Assembly: GCA_002794775.1 (NCBI GenBank)
Contig: NBAY01000043.1
Coordinates: forward strand, 1-64,000
DNA: 64,000 nucleotides
Reading direction: 5' to 3'
Source of the DNA: Porodaedalea pini
Taxonomy: Eukaryota; Basidiomycota; Agaricomycetes; Hymenochaetales; Hymenochaetaceae
A model generated the notes under the pieces. The model saw only the letters and a program-made list of their open reading frames with translations. It had not been told where the DNA came from and ran no database searches. How positions within the stretch are numbered: position 1 is the first letter of the stretch; every line of letters begins with the position of its first letter. This document shows, one piece after another, positions 32,596 to 44,328 of this stretch. Made by a program: the position numbers and the translations under genes.

Positions 32596-33680
32596 ATGGC
32601 GAAGGATGCGGAAAAGCGCAAGCACCGATGGGAAGAGAAGGTGAATGCAAAAGATGATAAGACGAAGGCCGACAGAACGGATGAGGAAGAACGGAATGCC
32701 TTTGAAAGCGGCTGGGTACGGAGGAGAGAGTGTGAGCGGAAGGACGCAGAAAAGGTAAAATTGCGGACGATGAGTACCTTTCATTACCCATTTGCATATT
32801 TACTACTGACACTTACTTCTCCAATTCATGTTCGTTCTCAAGGAAAGGCTGGACGGTCTCTCTTAGAGGCCTTGGCTTCAACCCATATTGCTAATCCCAT
32901 TCCATGGCGTATCTGGAAGTATGGGCCCTCCATCTCCAATCGCTTCTCGGCAGGCATCAGTCGGACCTGTCATTGGTTCACTGAACGGTTTCTGGTGGCA
33001 AACCTGCATCGAATTTTGTCGTGGGCGCTTTCTCCGCATCGAACAAGCTGTCCGACTCCGAGGAAAGTGCCAGTGTGCTCAACATTGATGGGCGGGGCTA
33101 ACCCAGTGGCCTCCCGTACGCTGGCGGGCGTCCCTTGCCTACGGTTCATTCTTCCAGTCGGGGCGGTGTATGTGCAATGTGCAATAAGGAAATTTGTAGC
33201 AAGCATGCCGACTCAACATGCAACCGCATCACTGCTCCGGCTGTTCACTTTCACGCGGCAGTTGCCGTCTCGCTCGAACACCTCCCATCTCTTGAGTAGT
33301 CTGCAGGTAGCAAGTCTGAGCGTCCCTCTGCAATTGAACTAGACAACTGAGATCGTGGACAAGAAATTCCGCCTGTTGATCAACAAACTCACGATCAAGG
33401 AATTCGAGTCCATTTCAAACCAGATCATCACATGGGGGACCAGGAGCAAGAGCAAGAAGGATTTCTCGCTCAATCATGTCGTCTGGCTCGAGTTTGGAAG
33501 GCACGGAGGGGTGGCCTGGAGCTGAATGTCTGCTCACTCGTGCTGCAGGACGGCGAAGTCCGATGCAGAACGGCGGCATCCGTACGAGAGGGCAAGCCAA
33601 TTAGGGTGTTCTGCTTTCCGTAAGTACTTCATTTACCACTATCCGGAAGACCTGGAGCGTGGCTGGATGCAGTAGTCGGC
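32596..33680 (+). pseudogene. decayed eIF4G-like gene fragment (MIF4G region)
   Basis: Pieces in different frames line up in order with a fungal translation initiation factor eIF4G. These are: a highly charged segment (EKRKHRWEEKVNAKDDK, 32610-32760); SRQASVG near 32950; FSASNKLSDSEESAS near 33030; LEHLPSLE near 33280; the start of the MIF4G domain, EIVDKKFRLLINKLT then EFESISNQIITW (33350-33450); EGKPI at 33590; and FRKYFIYHYPEDLERGW at 33617-33670. Stops and frameshifts lie between them. This matches the eIF4G order xLLNKLTxxxFDSISDQII, EGKPI, FRKYLL...ERGW. eIF4G scaffolds cap-dependent translation; this copy cannot. Confidence 0.8.
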
Positions 33681-34074
33681 GACAGCAATAGTTATAGTGA
33701 ATGAAACTGCAAGAATTGAGTCTAAGTTTGGATCGCACCTGCGTAACCAGAAATGAACTAATCACGTGACTGATGCTCCGCAACGCGTGCTGCGGAGTGT
33801 CAAAATTTGAATCTCATCTTGAAAGGGATGCACAAACAGAAAAGCTGTTACATAATATATACATTTACTAATCGGTGTTGTTGTAAAGCACCCCCACCTT
33901 GACAGTTGACAATAGTTTGCTCATGAATGGAAATTATGCTCATGGCAATGGCAATAGAGAGTTAGAGACCAATTCCATGGGAGAATAAAATTTATTCAGG
34001 CTACAGGCATAGTATATGCAGCTGAATCAGGTGGATTTTATAGGGAAAAAAACATCAGAAGCAATGGTTACTTT

Positions 34075-34620
34075 GCAGAGTCCATTGCTTGGTAGATGAG
34101 AGACTCAGTTTTGTCTGATCTTAGAGTTAAAATATATTTGAATGGCTTTGGATACCTAGGCAGATGCTGTATAGTCATCAGACATCTATATCTCAAGACA
34201 AGTACTTACCTGATGAAGCAGGATATGTACTCAGCTTTTGGTGTGCCTAGCACTCCATTCCCATGAAGTGCTTTTGTGATGTTGAATGTTGCAAGGATGG
34301 AAGCAACACCTATGAAGACCTACACAGACTGACAGTCAAACCAGTACGACAGATGTTTAGTGGTCTAAGCTTATATGATTGTCTGCAAAGTACCTTCCAG
34401 GACAGATCTTACTTGAGAAGACTTAAATCTCACCTGTGAATGAGTGAGCAGATGAAGGATCTCACTGCTGGCTAATTCTAAACATTATCTTACACATGTC
34501 CAAAGGCATTTTGTTTCCTTCAGCAGGTAGCCAATGCTCAGGAATAAACTTGCCTGGCTTATGATATATTGCTGAATCTCTCATCATTGCCCTTTACATT
34601 TGCAGATCAGAGATGGTGTA
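34075..34620 (-). pseudogene. P450 relic C (last exons only), CpG-depleted
   Basis: The minus strand carries broken counterparts of exons 11-14: the PERWLP region near 34510, exon 13 near 34200-34320, and the C-terminal segment at 34075-34160. Nearly every CpG of the intact paralogues is TpG or CpA here. Upstream exons are absent; homology stops near 34620. Confidence 0.75.
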
Positions 34621-34749
34621 GTGCTCTACGCTTGCCTACGCATCAGCCGGCCATTCTTTGACTACTGTACACTTTCTCAACATTCCCACTCTTCCAGTTT
34701 CCCATTTAGGTAATGATCCCACCACCTGTCATTCCTGCCTATGCAACAT

Positions 34750-35130
34750 TCCTGACTTTATGGCTTTCTTTGATTTACAATGTTCCCGACATTTTTGACA
34801 TTTCAACTTTCAGACTTTTACATGTTCTCACTTTGTTGGACACTTATCTCTGCCCCTTCCATGTCTGTCCCAACCATCCAATGTTATCCTTCAATCCTCC
34901 ATTCCACTGGCAAATGTCCCTCACCCTTTTTCTTATCATTTGGATCTCCCAATGTCCAACATTCCTGATGTTTTTAACATTTCAGCTCTTGGACTCCAAC
35001 ATGTTCCCACTTTGTTGGACACTTGTTCCTGCTCCTTCCATGTCCCATCTGACCACCCAACATTGTCATTCAACCAGCTGTTGTACTGGCCAACATTCCT
35101 TACCCTTTTTCTTATTGTTTGGACCTCTGG
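34750..35130 (+). repeat. tandem repeat, about 2.2 units of roughly 180 bp
   Basis: Shared blocks recur at about 177-182 bp: CTTTGTTGGACACTT at 34829 and 35011, CCCTTTTTCTTAT at 34927 and 35104, and an ACATTTCAR...ACATGTTC block. The units are diverged and CpG-poor. The overlapping ORFs follow from the repeat's bias and are not called as genes. Confidence 0.7.
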
Positions 35131-38100
35131 CCACTTTATCTCAATCCAAGTTGTATCTTTTGTTACCTCTGCACACTGTGCTCAATGTGCAGGAGCTGAT
35201 GACTGTTTTACATGGTATATGCCACATCCCTTTCAGCCTTCCCACTGTTTTTCCAATGCCAATTAATTCCACTTTGTTGTAGTACTTAACAGATACCATG
35301 TACTGCAGAATAGAGAGCCGGTGGTGCTCCAGGAGGGTGCCCACATTTCCCCCTTCACATCTAATGCTTCTGGCTGACTCCTAAGCCATTTTCCTCACTG
35401 TCCCACTCCATCTGATGTCTGTCTATGCCCAACAATTGACAGTGTAGATTCTGACTTAGGGGTGTCTGGGATCAGTAGTCCTTTTGGAGACATGATCATG
35501 TTCTCTGGGAGGTTGGGGGTTAGCTGCAGTAAGATCAGTCTACATACTGGTATGTGTTGGTACATGTCGATATCAAGAACTGAGATCGGAAACTCCAGTC
35601 GGGTCTGCACTGGGCTGGTATGGAGATGGTACACACAGATAACCAACACCGGTACAATGTGATTACTGTGAGTGGTGAGGTTTGAGTTATGGAGCAAAAG
35701 ACAAGAGACAGTTTTGAGAGATGAGAGGCTAAGATGAAGACAGAACAACTACATTGTTTACAAGAACTAAGACGAATTACACTCAAGTTATCCTGTCTGA
35801 GGGAGACTCTGCGGTAGAACTGACTTCTCCTCTACCTACAACATGGGGTGCATATTTATACTAAGTCCAAAGATCTATCTACAGTTAATAATTTCCATAT
35901 GGGCATAATGTGCATATCTGTTGAAACATAGAGAAGTTGAAAGGAAAAGTCATAGGTCATAGAGGTGTGCATAGAGGGCATAGAAATCAGAAGAACATGG
36001 GAAAAACATAAATCATAAAGAGGAAAAACATCCACATAGTGTCTGACCATACCGGTGCTCCACCAGAACTCAGATTGTCTAATCAGTATGTGGCTCCTGT
36101 CATCAGACAGCAGTCCAGTATGCATCTTGGGTGTATGATCCATGTGACTGCATCCCTGATTATCCAGATAAGATCTCTGGTACATTCTAGTCTGCTTTTG
36201 GAGATCTCATAACATGTTACTGACATGATCGCAAGGTTCTGATTCAAAACCGGACCAATCAGATTCAGTCTGGTACTGATTGGTATGCATCAGAACTCAT
36301 TCTCGAGTGCTTCTGGATTGATCAGTGGTGATGGGACAATTGGCACAGCTCTACAATGGCTTCTGCTCTGACATACATGATGTCCTGCTCCAATGCATGA
36401 TTTTGTCCCACTTTTTTGAGTGTTTTTCCCTGGGTCACTGGATGACTTCTCCTGCCATTGTATGCACCAGCCCAACCTATGTGACCACCTGTTCTCCTGC
36501 ACACATTTTCCCACCAGCCCTCTGCTGCACTCAGTCCATCATTTGGGTACTCGTGTGCCTGTTTCCACTTGATCTGGCCCTCTTGCTTCTAAGAGTCACT
36601 ACTGTAACCCTATTTGGGGACAAACCTGGAGTGCTTCCCACTCCACCTGCACCTTCATGAGGAGAGCAGCCCTAGCCTACAATGGTAAGCAATAGCAAGA
36701 AAGAAAGTGTAGGTATCATAGACTAGAGGTCTGGTAGTACTACAGATCCCATAGGATTCAGTTGGTCATTATACACATTGTCCTCATCTACAGTGTGTGG
36801 CATGGCTGCATTGTGAAATATTTATTCAGCAATGAACTCAGAATGTGGTCAAGCATGACTAGGATGACAAAGGGCCTTCTGGTAAAGAGACACTCAGGTG
36901 CAACTATATAAAAAAACAGTGTAGCACTAGTGATGGGATTCATCAAATGCTGAGGCATCCTCCATGGTCCTCCATCTGCTCAAGTTGGGTCACTTAAGTT
37001 CACTGTTCAGATGTGATGAAGGCAAATCCTGTGAGAGAGCGGTATCGCGATGCAGACTCTTTTGTGGACCGTGCAGTCGACTCGAGGGCAAATCTATATT
37101 CTTCCCAAGGGAGACTGTGGTGACTCGATTGCTGAGGAGGGACAACCAAATAGAAATGGAGTGATCAAACATTTGGAACGGTGGCTCCACTGGTCCAGAG
37201 GCTTTGCCAAAGTGCTCGAACCTGTTAGAATCGAACTCCCAACGCAGACTCTGTGACTTGAATGATTGAAATCTGAAGTTGAGGTAGGTGCAGGGCTATG
37301 TCAATCTTCCCTGAGTGGTTTGCGTCTCCGGATGATGCTCGTCAAGTGTTCGAATGGGCTCAAAAATGTGCTTGAATGCCCTTGTATGTGTTCCAACACA
37401 CTTGAGCGGCTCCTTAGTAGATAACGAATGTGCAGGGCGATGGGGATACATAGTTATGGTACCCTGTTGGGTGTGTCTGGGGCTTGAGGGCTTGGAATAT
37501 TGACTTTGAGCATATGTGCCAAATTGAATGCACTGTTCGAGCAGTCGAGGAGGTTTGATAGAGCTGGGTAGAGACAATCTGAAGGTGCAGACAACTTATG
37601 GGATTTGAAATGTGTACTGTGGAGTGAACTGGGGGCTGTATTCCCTCTGCAGAACAAGTACAAAGGTGTGCACTATTTATACTCTAGGCGAAACGAGCTC
37701 GGTACCAACATCGAGCGTACATATGGAGGTAGAGGAGTGTGTGCAGTGCATGTTCGAGTCAGAATAGTCATATGTTAGCAGTGGAGTGACTTGAGAACAT
37801 GATAAATCATGAACTCAAAGGGGAATAATGGTTCGACATCAACGAAAAGACCAATGAAACCCAAGAAACTTATCATGTGTGCTTCCAACAACTCCATTCG
37901 AACATCCTCAAATGTTTCTAGGGTGTGATGGCGATGAATGCACATTCTGGAAGTGATAGATGATGATAAATAATGCTTGAGCTGCATGGAGAATGCAGCG
38001 AATGACAGAATCCAGTCGTTCGAGTGTGATACATTGAATGTCAACGGCTCAAGGACTGTTCAAGCGACCCATGCTCAAACCCAATGTGTTCCCTGAGCCC

Positions 38101-39010
38101 AATTGTGTGATCCAGCTGTGCTACAAATGTTCAAATGAGTGAATATGAAGTGGATAGAGTCCTCGAGTGCATATATTGTGGGATATGGGATGAGTATAAA
38201 GGAAATGAAGCATTTGAGTGTGAATAGGAAGTGGTATGAGCATTCGAATGGGTGTGTGAAGGTATTCGAACATATTTCTGAGGTCACTAAGGGATAATAT
38301 GAAAGATTCAAAGGTATACTGATGCTCAAATGGGCAAGTGTGACCATTCGAGCACATGAAATGCGAAGTATAAGATAGAAAGTGATGAAACGAAGTGCTT
38401 GACTGTGTTTATGTGGTCTGTATCTGTATATAATAATAAATAAAGTGGGTGGTATGCTGGGATGGCTGATGCCTAAGCGCGAATTGAGCACTACAGTGGG
38501 CTCATCTTCTAGGAGTGAATGAGGCAAGGTTTACACACAGATGGCTTCAAACTTACAAGTCCTTCTTTAGTTCTGGTCAGTATCACATCTAATGGGCATG
38601 AGCAGAAGTGTGCTAAGAGATCACCTTCAAAAGTATACATTGATTGAGTCTGGGGCTCCAGGTCGAGGTAATTTCATGAAGCACATGGATCTTGCTGACT
38701 GAAAACCCCTAGGTTATCATGGGACTGACATGTTGCTTGCTGCTTCAGAGTTTCAATTGAAAAGTGGCTAGGAATAGGATGCTGCTGGGAGCCCAGCTTG
38801 GTGTGACACTACAAAAGCTACATACTTACATTAATTTTCAGGAAAAGGAATCCAGGTAGGGATGCATTTCACATCGAAAAGCACAGCTACACAGACCTAT
38901 GATGGTGGCAGCAAAAGTTGCATAGAGTGGATCCACAAAAAGGGTCAGACCTACAGGCACAATTCGCAGTGCTTTATTTACAGTCAAGCACAAAACAATG
39001 CTTCCAGAGT
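35131..39010. other. transposon-derived or anonymous DNA, no intact gene
   Basis: 35.1-36.9 kb is CpG-poor and gene-free; a TATAAATA-like sequence is near 35852. 37.0-38.5 kb keeps CpGs and repeats motifs such as ATTCGAA, TTCGAATG and CATTCGAGC many times, perhaps as part of an unknown repeat. No RT, integrase or transposase motif was found. Confidence 0.4.
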
Positions 39011-40513
39011 CTAAGCTATCTTGCAGACTCAACGACCTGGTAGATGAGAGACTCAATCTTGCCTGGCCTTGGCATTGAAGTATACCTGAATGGCTTAGGA
39101 TGTCTCGTAGATCCTATTCAGTCACCAGTGCATTTTTCCCAAGCAAATACCTAACTGACAAAATGAGGCATGTATTTAGCTTTTGGTGTAATGGGCACTC
39201 CATTCTCATCAAGAGCCTTTGTGATGTTGAATGCAGCAAGAGTGGAAGCAGCACCTATGAAGACCTGTGCAGCTCATCAGTCAAGCACTGCATCTGTGAC
39301 AAGGCTCAGAAGCTCAGAGCTTTACAATGTTGCTCACAAAGTGCCTTCCTGGACAGATTCTGTCTGATATAATGAGCTTACACTCATTATAGAAAGAAAG
39401 TGATCTCACCACCTGCCAATTCCAAATACAACCTTGTGCACATCCAAAGGTGGTCCATTCCCTTCCGATGGCAGCTAGCATTCAGGAAAAAACCTGTCTG
39501 ACTCTGGATACTTCTTGGAATCTCTCAGTATTGCCCTTCACTCATTCAGATCACGATCAGTTTGTGTCTTATAGAGAATCATTAAGTAAAGTGCAACAGA
39601 CCAGAAGTTTGGGAGCACAGTCATGCCAGCGAGGATGAATTGACCATTATGTACACTTCTGCTGGCACAACATACCTAAGAGTCTCCTTAATGATCACTT
39701 CAATGTACAGCAAGTTAGGGTGGTCCTCCTCCTCCAAAGCTATCCAGATGACTTAATATAATGAGCGAATGAGTTACAAACAAGGATTTACCTTGATATC
39801 TGTAACAGATTCTAAGGACTGTTTCTCTGATCAAGCTGAATAAAATAAGAAGACAATGCATTGACACTATTATGAGAAATGACATACTATCAAAGAAGCT
39901 CTAGGAATTTGTCAGGAGCCTTCATAAGTTGTTCCAATGTGTCAATTTTGTTGGAGTTCAGCATAGTTGCCTACAACACCTGGTTAGAAGAAATGGTGCA
40001 GCAGTTGTCTTAACCTCCACAGCTCATCCCCATAGGGTGTCATTGCTGTGAGCCATCCCCAACCTCACTACACAACACACGTATTGAATTCAGTGGGACA
40101 CTTGAAGGCCAAAGGCTGAAAATACACTCATAGCTCAACCATGACATTCCTACGTCTCAATGAATAGTTCAAGCCACCTTTCTGGAGCAAGTTGACTGCT
40201 GACTGGTATGAATTCACAAAGATGTAAGCCGTTCTGGGCTCTCAATATGGACCAATGGGCCTAAAATATTAATTAATACTGAACCAAACTTGTGAAAGCA
40301 GATACATAGCTGACAAGCTCACTGTGCTTATCTCCCCACTTCCACACAGCTTCCCATATTTCTGGACCTTGCATGCCTAAGATGTTTCCTATTATAAGCA
40401 GTCCTTTCAGTCTGAGGAAGAGGTCTTCTGTGTTTCTTGTGCCACAAATTCAGCAGGTACAGGGAAGCCAAAGCACAGAGAACCACAGAAGCGTCAATGA
40501 GATAGTAGAGCAT
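39010..40513 (-). pseudogene. P450 relic D, internally deleted
   Basis: The minus strand has an exon 1-like start at 40513 (MLYYLIDASVVLCALASLYL), broken in the hinge. Degraded exons 2-4 follow (39780-40260), then a jump straight to the end of exon 8 (EVIIKETLR, near 39690), then exons 10-14 to about 39020. Exons 5-7 and most of 8 are gone. Many stops, frameshifts and CpG losses are present. Confidence 0.82.
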
Positions 40514-40778
40514 GGGTGTGGGGGTTGTAACTTAGAAGGAAAACAAGGGTCCCTGGAACAACCAAGTATATAAAAGCCACAAAGAATCACTGCATGGAGC
40601 AGGTATTGAAATTAATATTGGCTAAGGTTCAAGCTGGTGCAACATGCACTCCTTCCTATTGTACTCCTGCTTCTTCCTCAGGTGATGGCATATAAATAAC
40701 ACTCATCTCCATCATGCATATGTGTATGTTTTCAGCGCACAACAGCTTTGAGTTGTGTGTATCAAACAAGACCCATAC

Positions 40779-40786
40779 CACAAGAG
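40779..40786 (+). repeat. 8-bp target-site duplication CACAAGAG, left
   Basis: Exact repeat of 41475-41482 on the other side of the MITE. Confidence 0.85.
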
Positions 40787-41474
40787 TATAGTTGCCGTTG
40801 TCCGGTCTATGGACTGCTGGACCCAGGACCAGACCTGGACCGGACCCAAAGCAGACCGGACCACAGTCCGGTCCACTTAAGGTCCAGATGTGGTCCGGTC
40901 CAGGGTCCAGCTCTCCTGCCATTTTTCTGGACTGAGCTGGACCCTGGACCGGACCTGGACCGGAAGAAATATTTGTGGGAGTTAGTTTGACATCATTACT
41001 GGCCTCAAGTTAGTTGACAAAGAAGTAGAACAGCTCTAGTGAGACCAGAAGATATGCTTGAGCTTTGCATAGCACTGTGACATGACTACTTGCCTATGCA
41101 GGGGGTCTTCCATACCATGTGAACAGGTTTTCTCAGGACTCAGGAGCAGGTCTGGTAGATACCAAGTGCCATATCCACCTTCTTTCTGAAACTTTTGAGT
41201 ACAGAGATACTATAGATGTACTACATAGGCCTTTTCAGATGCATGTCTTTGTCTCAAGCATAAATAGAATTAATTCAACTTTTTCTTCTCAATTTACCAG
41301 TGGTCCAGGTCTGGACCCGGTCCGGACCTGGACTGGACCTCAGGTCCGGTCCAAAAGCAGTCCAGTTGGGGTCCGGTCCAGGTCCGAGCTGAGCAGGAAA
41401 ATCCAAAACGGTCCGGGTTACGGTCCACCGACATTTTGCCTGGACCGGACCTGGACCGGACCGCAGCAACTATA
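40787..41474. mobile_element. hAT-like MITE with GGTCCGGTCC-rich inverted ends
   Basis: The element starts TATAGTTGC and ends GCAACTATA. It is flanked by an exact 8 bp duplication, CACAAGAG, at 40779-40786 and 41475-41482. About 170 bp at each end are inverted, imperfect copies rich in GGACCGGACC/GGTCCGGTCC words. The interior of about 320 bp has no coding capacity. An 8 bp target duplication is the mark of hAT transposases, so this looks like a non-autonomous relative. Confidence 0.82.
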
Positions 41475-41482
41475 CACAAGAG
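41475..41482 (+). repeat. 8-bp target-site duplication CACAAGAG, right
   Basis: Exact repeat of 40779-40786. Confidence 0.85.
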
Positions 41483-41959
41483 ACATAAGAGCTAATTTCA
41501 AAGTGCTGCAGAAGAGTATTAGGTGCCTCGCAGTGGATGATATCATACATTGAGATATCTGAGGTCCTTTATAAAGTGGGACAGGCTGTCATTGAGATTG
41601 AAAACGCAGCATCTGACCGGAAAATTTACATATGAATTGTGCACGTGATGGACACGCGGTTGCGCGACACGGAGGTTATCGGAGCCCGTCGGAGCTTAAG
41701 AAGAATTTCCTGTAGCATATTGGGTATACTTATAGACACAATTCAGTATAAGGCAGCTTGAAATTTGTTTACTTCAAGAAAGGATAAGCTGAGGTACATG
41801 GTATTTCTTGCTTTTAAGTGCAAAAAGGTAATAAACATGTATGCAGCCTTGGGACCATGACTATTCGTACAGAAATCAATTCGGACCAAAATACCGACTT
41901 CAGACATAATAATCCGGAAATTCTGACGTTGAGGCATTAAAATTCTTCAGAAAGTCAAT

Positions 41960-44259
41960 CTACTTGGCAGTTTCAACAGCAACTTGAATAAGAGGCACGA
42001 TCTTGTCGGAGCGAGGTGTCAATACGTATTTGAATGGCTTAGGGTGCCTAAAGATCCCATTAGACTGCATATCATGCAAGTATTGGAAGTGAAAATTGCC
42101 TGATGAAGCACGGCGTATAACCAATTTCCGGAGTAATTTGTTTTCCATTCTCATCGAGTGCTTTCGTGCTGTTGAACGCCGCGAGGATAGATGCAGCGCC
42201 TATGAAGATCTGCACAACCATATCAGACAATCAGTAAACAGAAATTTAGCTGTACGACTTACAGAGTTATCCGCGAAATGCTGACCCGGACAGATTCTAT
42301 CGGCTAGTTGAGTCAGCAATAATGATTTATAGTGTTGATGATTTCACCGTCTGCCGATCCCGAAAGCCACCTTGTATACGTCCAAAGGAGGCTCTTTCCC
42401 TTCTGCCGGTAGCCAGCGCTCAGGAATAAACTTGTCTGGCTCAGGATACTCCTTGGGATCTCTCGTCATCGCCCTACACGAGATCAAGTATAGTGGATCA
42501 GTATCTTATGATGGACCATAAAATTAGGGTGCTATTGACCAGATATTGGAGAGGATAGTTGCGCCAGCGGGTATTAAATAACTGCTGTATTCATCATCCT
42601 CGTCTGCTGTATGCGCTATAGCTGCGTCGAGTGTTTTCTATACTAGTCTCAATCATAGCAATAGAAACATAGTCACCGAGCGATAGAACAGCTTGCCATC
42701 TACCGACATCAATGCGTCAATAAATGTGACCGGGGTCATTGCTTGCCCCTATCACGCACCGAAGAGTTTCCTTAACTATTGCCTCAATGTATGGCATGTT
42801 TGGACGACCATTGAATGATAGTAGAGAACTTTCTCCTATGACTTCGTCAAGCTCAGCTTGCGCACGTCGTTGAACATCAGGATACAACAGCATGGCGAGA
42901 AAGAACGTCAGCATCGCAGATATGGTCTGTGTTGGATGTCAATATCAGAAGGCTGTACTCGATCGGGTTTTTAAATTACAGTATCAGCTCCACCTTGATG
43001 GTACCGACTTCAGACATTAGTATATATTGCATGAAGACTGAGAAGACTGACCTGCATACGCAACTCCTGTGACCTTAGCGATCAGCGCCTCATCCGTGAT
43101 GACTTCGTCATCTGCCGACTTCGCTTCGAGGAGCTTGCTGCTCATCGAAGGTACAGCCGTCCCATCCACCTACGAAGGACGCAAGTGCATCAGTTCAAGA
43201 TGCCTTGCATCTCACAACAAGACTTACGAATTTCTCCTTTGATAGCTTATGCGGTTCATGATACATGGCCACCGAGTGCTTGTAGCCTTCTCTGGCAGTC
43301 TTGTGGAATCCAGCACCGGGGAACCAGGCCGGCAAGTATTGCAACCAGGGAAATGCATTCACGAGGAAGAACCCCTCTGCCTCAGTAAACGCCTGCACAC
43401 CTCTCTCTGCGAGTGCGACATATGGGTCGTCTTTCTGCGCAACTGAATACCAATTGATTAGCTTTTAGCCATTTTTGAACAGACAAGAAATGGGTAGGGG
43501 GTGAGGGAAGTGACTTGGTACCTTTATAACCATAAGATATCATTAAAATCATTTCGCCCGTTGAGCTGTAATTCAGTGAGAAGCTGAAGTCTTGAAATTT
43601 GGAAACAAAACGATATACTGTCGAACGAGCTCAAAATATTTATCAGGAGTCTTCAAAAGCCTTTCAAGCATCCTATGTGTTGATTGCGTCTGAAGTTCGG
43701 TGTAGTCACCAACGACAGCAGGCTGAAAGAAACGGTGCAACAGCTGTCTTGACCTTCTAAGTTCATCCCCATAGGGCATCATCACTGGGAACCAACCCCA
43801 ACCTTCACTGAGCAGCAGCAGGAATCGAGAATATGTTACTGCATCGGAGGACCAAAGTTGGAATAGTACATACAGGTCAATCATGATGTTCGTAGGCCGC
43901 GATGAATAATTGGACCCGCGCTTTTCGAACAAATCAACCGCCGATTGGTAAGAGTTCAAGAAGATGTAAGACGTTCCGAGGTTCTCGATATAAACCACAG
44001 GACTTTGAGCATTGAAATCTGAGTCAAGCATGCAGAAACAGAAATGTATTTGATAGACCCCACCGTATTTATCTCCCCATTTTCGCGCTGCCTCCCATTC
44101 CTCTGCCTCTGGCATGTCAAGGATAATACCTATCAGGGGCAGTCCCTTTGGGCCAGGTGGAAGGGGTGGTCTGCCACGGTTTCTGTGCCAGGAGTGGAGC
44201 AGGCGCAGGCAAGCCAGAGCACAGACGACCGCAGAAATGTCAGCGAAATAGTAAAGCAT
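41960..44259 (-). CDS. cytochrome P450 E; intron 1 apparently turned into coding sequence
   Basis: ATG 44259 begins MLYYFADISAVVCALACLRL, followed by PPLPPGPKGLPLIG. Exons 3-14 match gene H: MMPYGDELRRSRQLLHRFFQ, GGADT, KETLR, PAGATILSN, PERWLPAEGK, and a haem loop FGIGRR-ICPGQHFADN. At the intron 1 acceptor, genes F and H have AAG-GT but E has CAAAG-TCC, so splicing there would shift the frame. The former intron has no stop and reads through in frame (KYGGVYQIHFCFCMLDSDF...), adding about 20 residues. The exon 9 block is WQAVLSLG where relatives have WQPVxPLG-like sequence. The final intron has a GC donor. Expressed or decaying cannot be told from sequence. Confidence 0.8.
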
Positions 44260-44321
44260 GGTGCAATGGCAGAGGCTCCAATGGACGTAGGAGATACTGA
44301 GTAGTCGACCAAGATGCCCAC

Positions 44322-44328
44322 TATATAA
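44322..44328 (-). promoter_or_regulatory. TATA box of P450 E
   Basis: TTATATA on the minus strand, 63 bp upstream of the ATG, in the position equivalent to gene F. Confidence 0.55.

Noticed and set aside
34713..35282. 189-codon ORF
   Set aside because: Lies in a diverged tandem repeat with matching ORFs in other frames; the product is repeat-derived and resembles no protein.
35130..36900. possible copia or other LTR (TATAAATA near 35852, TGTTGA-like ends)
   Set aside because: No paired terminal repeat, primer site or enzymatic motif could be located.
37215..37260. possible tRNA relic (TTCGA-type T loop with AATCGAACTCCC)
   Set aside because: The putative T stem does not pair and no acceptor or anticodon stem could be built.
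40787..41474. tandem GGTCC words as a CRISPR-like array or satellite
   Set aside because: Spacing is irregular, the two blocks are inverted relative to each other, and an 8 bp duplication marks the whole as a transposon; eukaryotic context excludes CRISPR.
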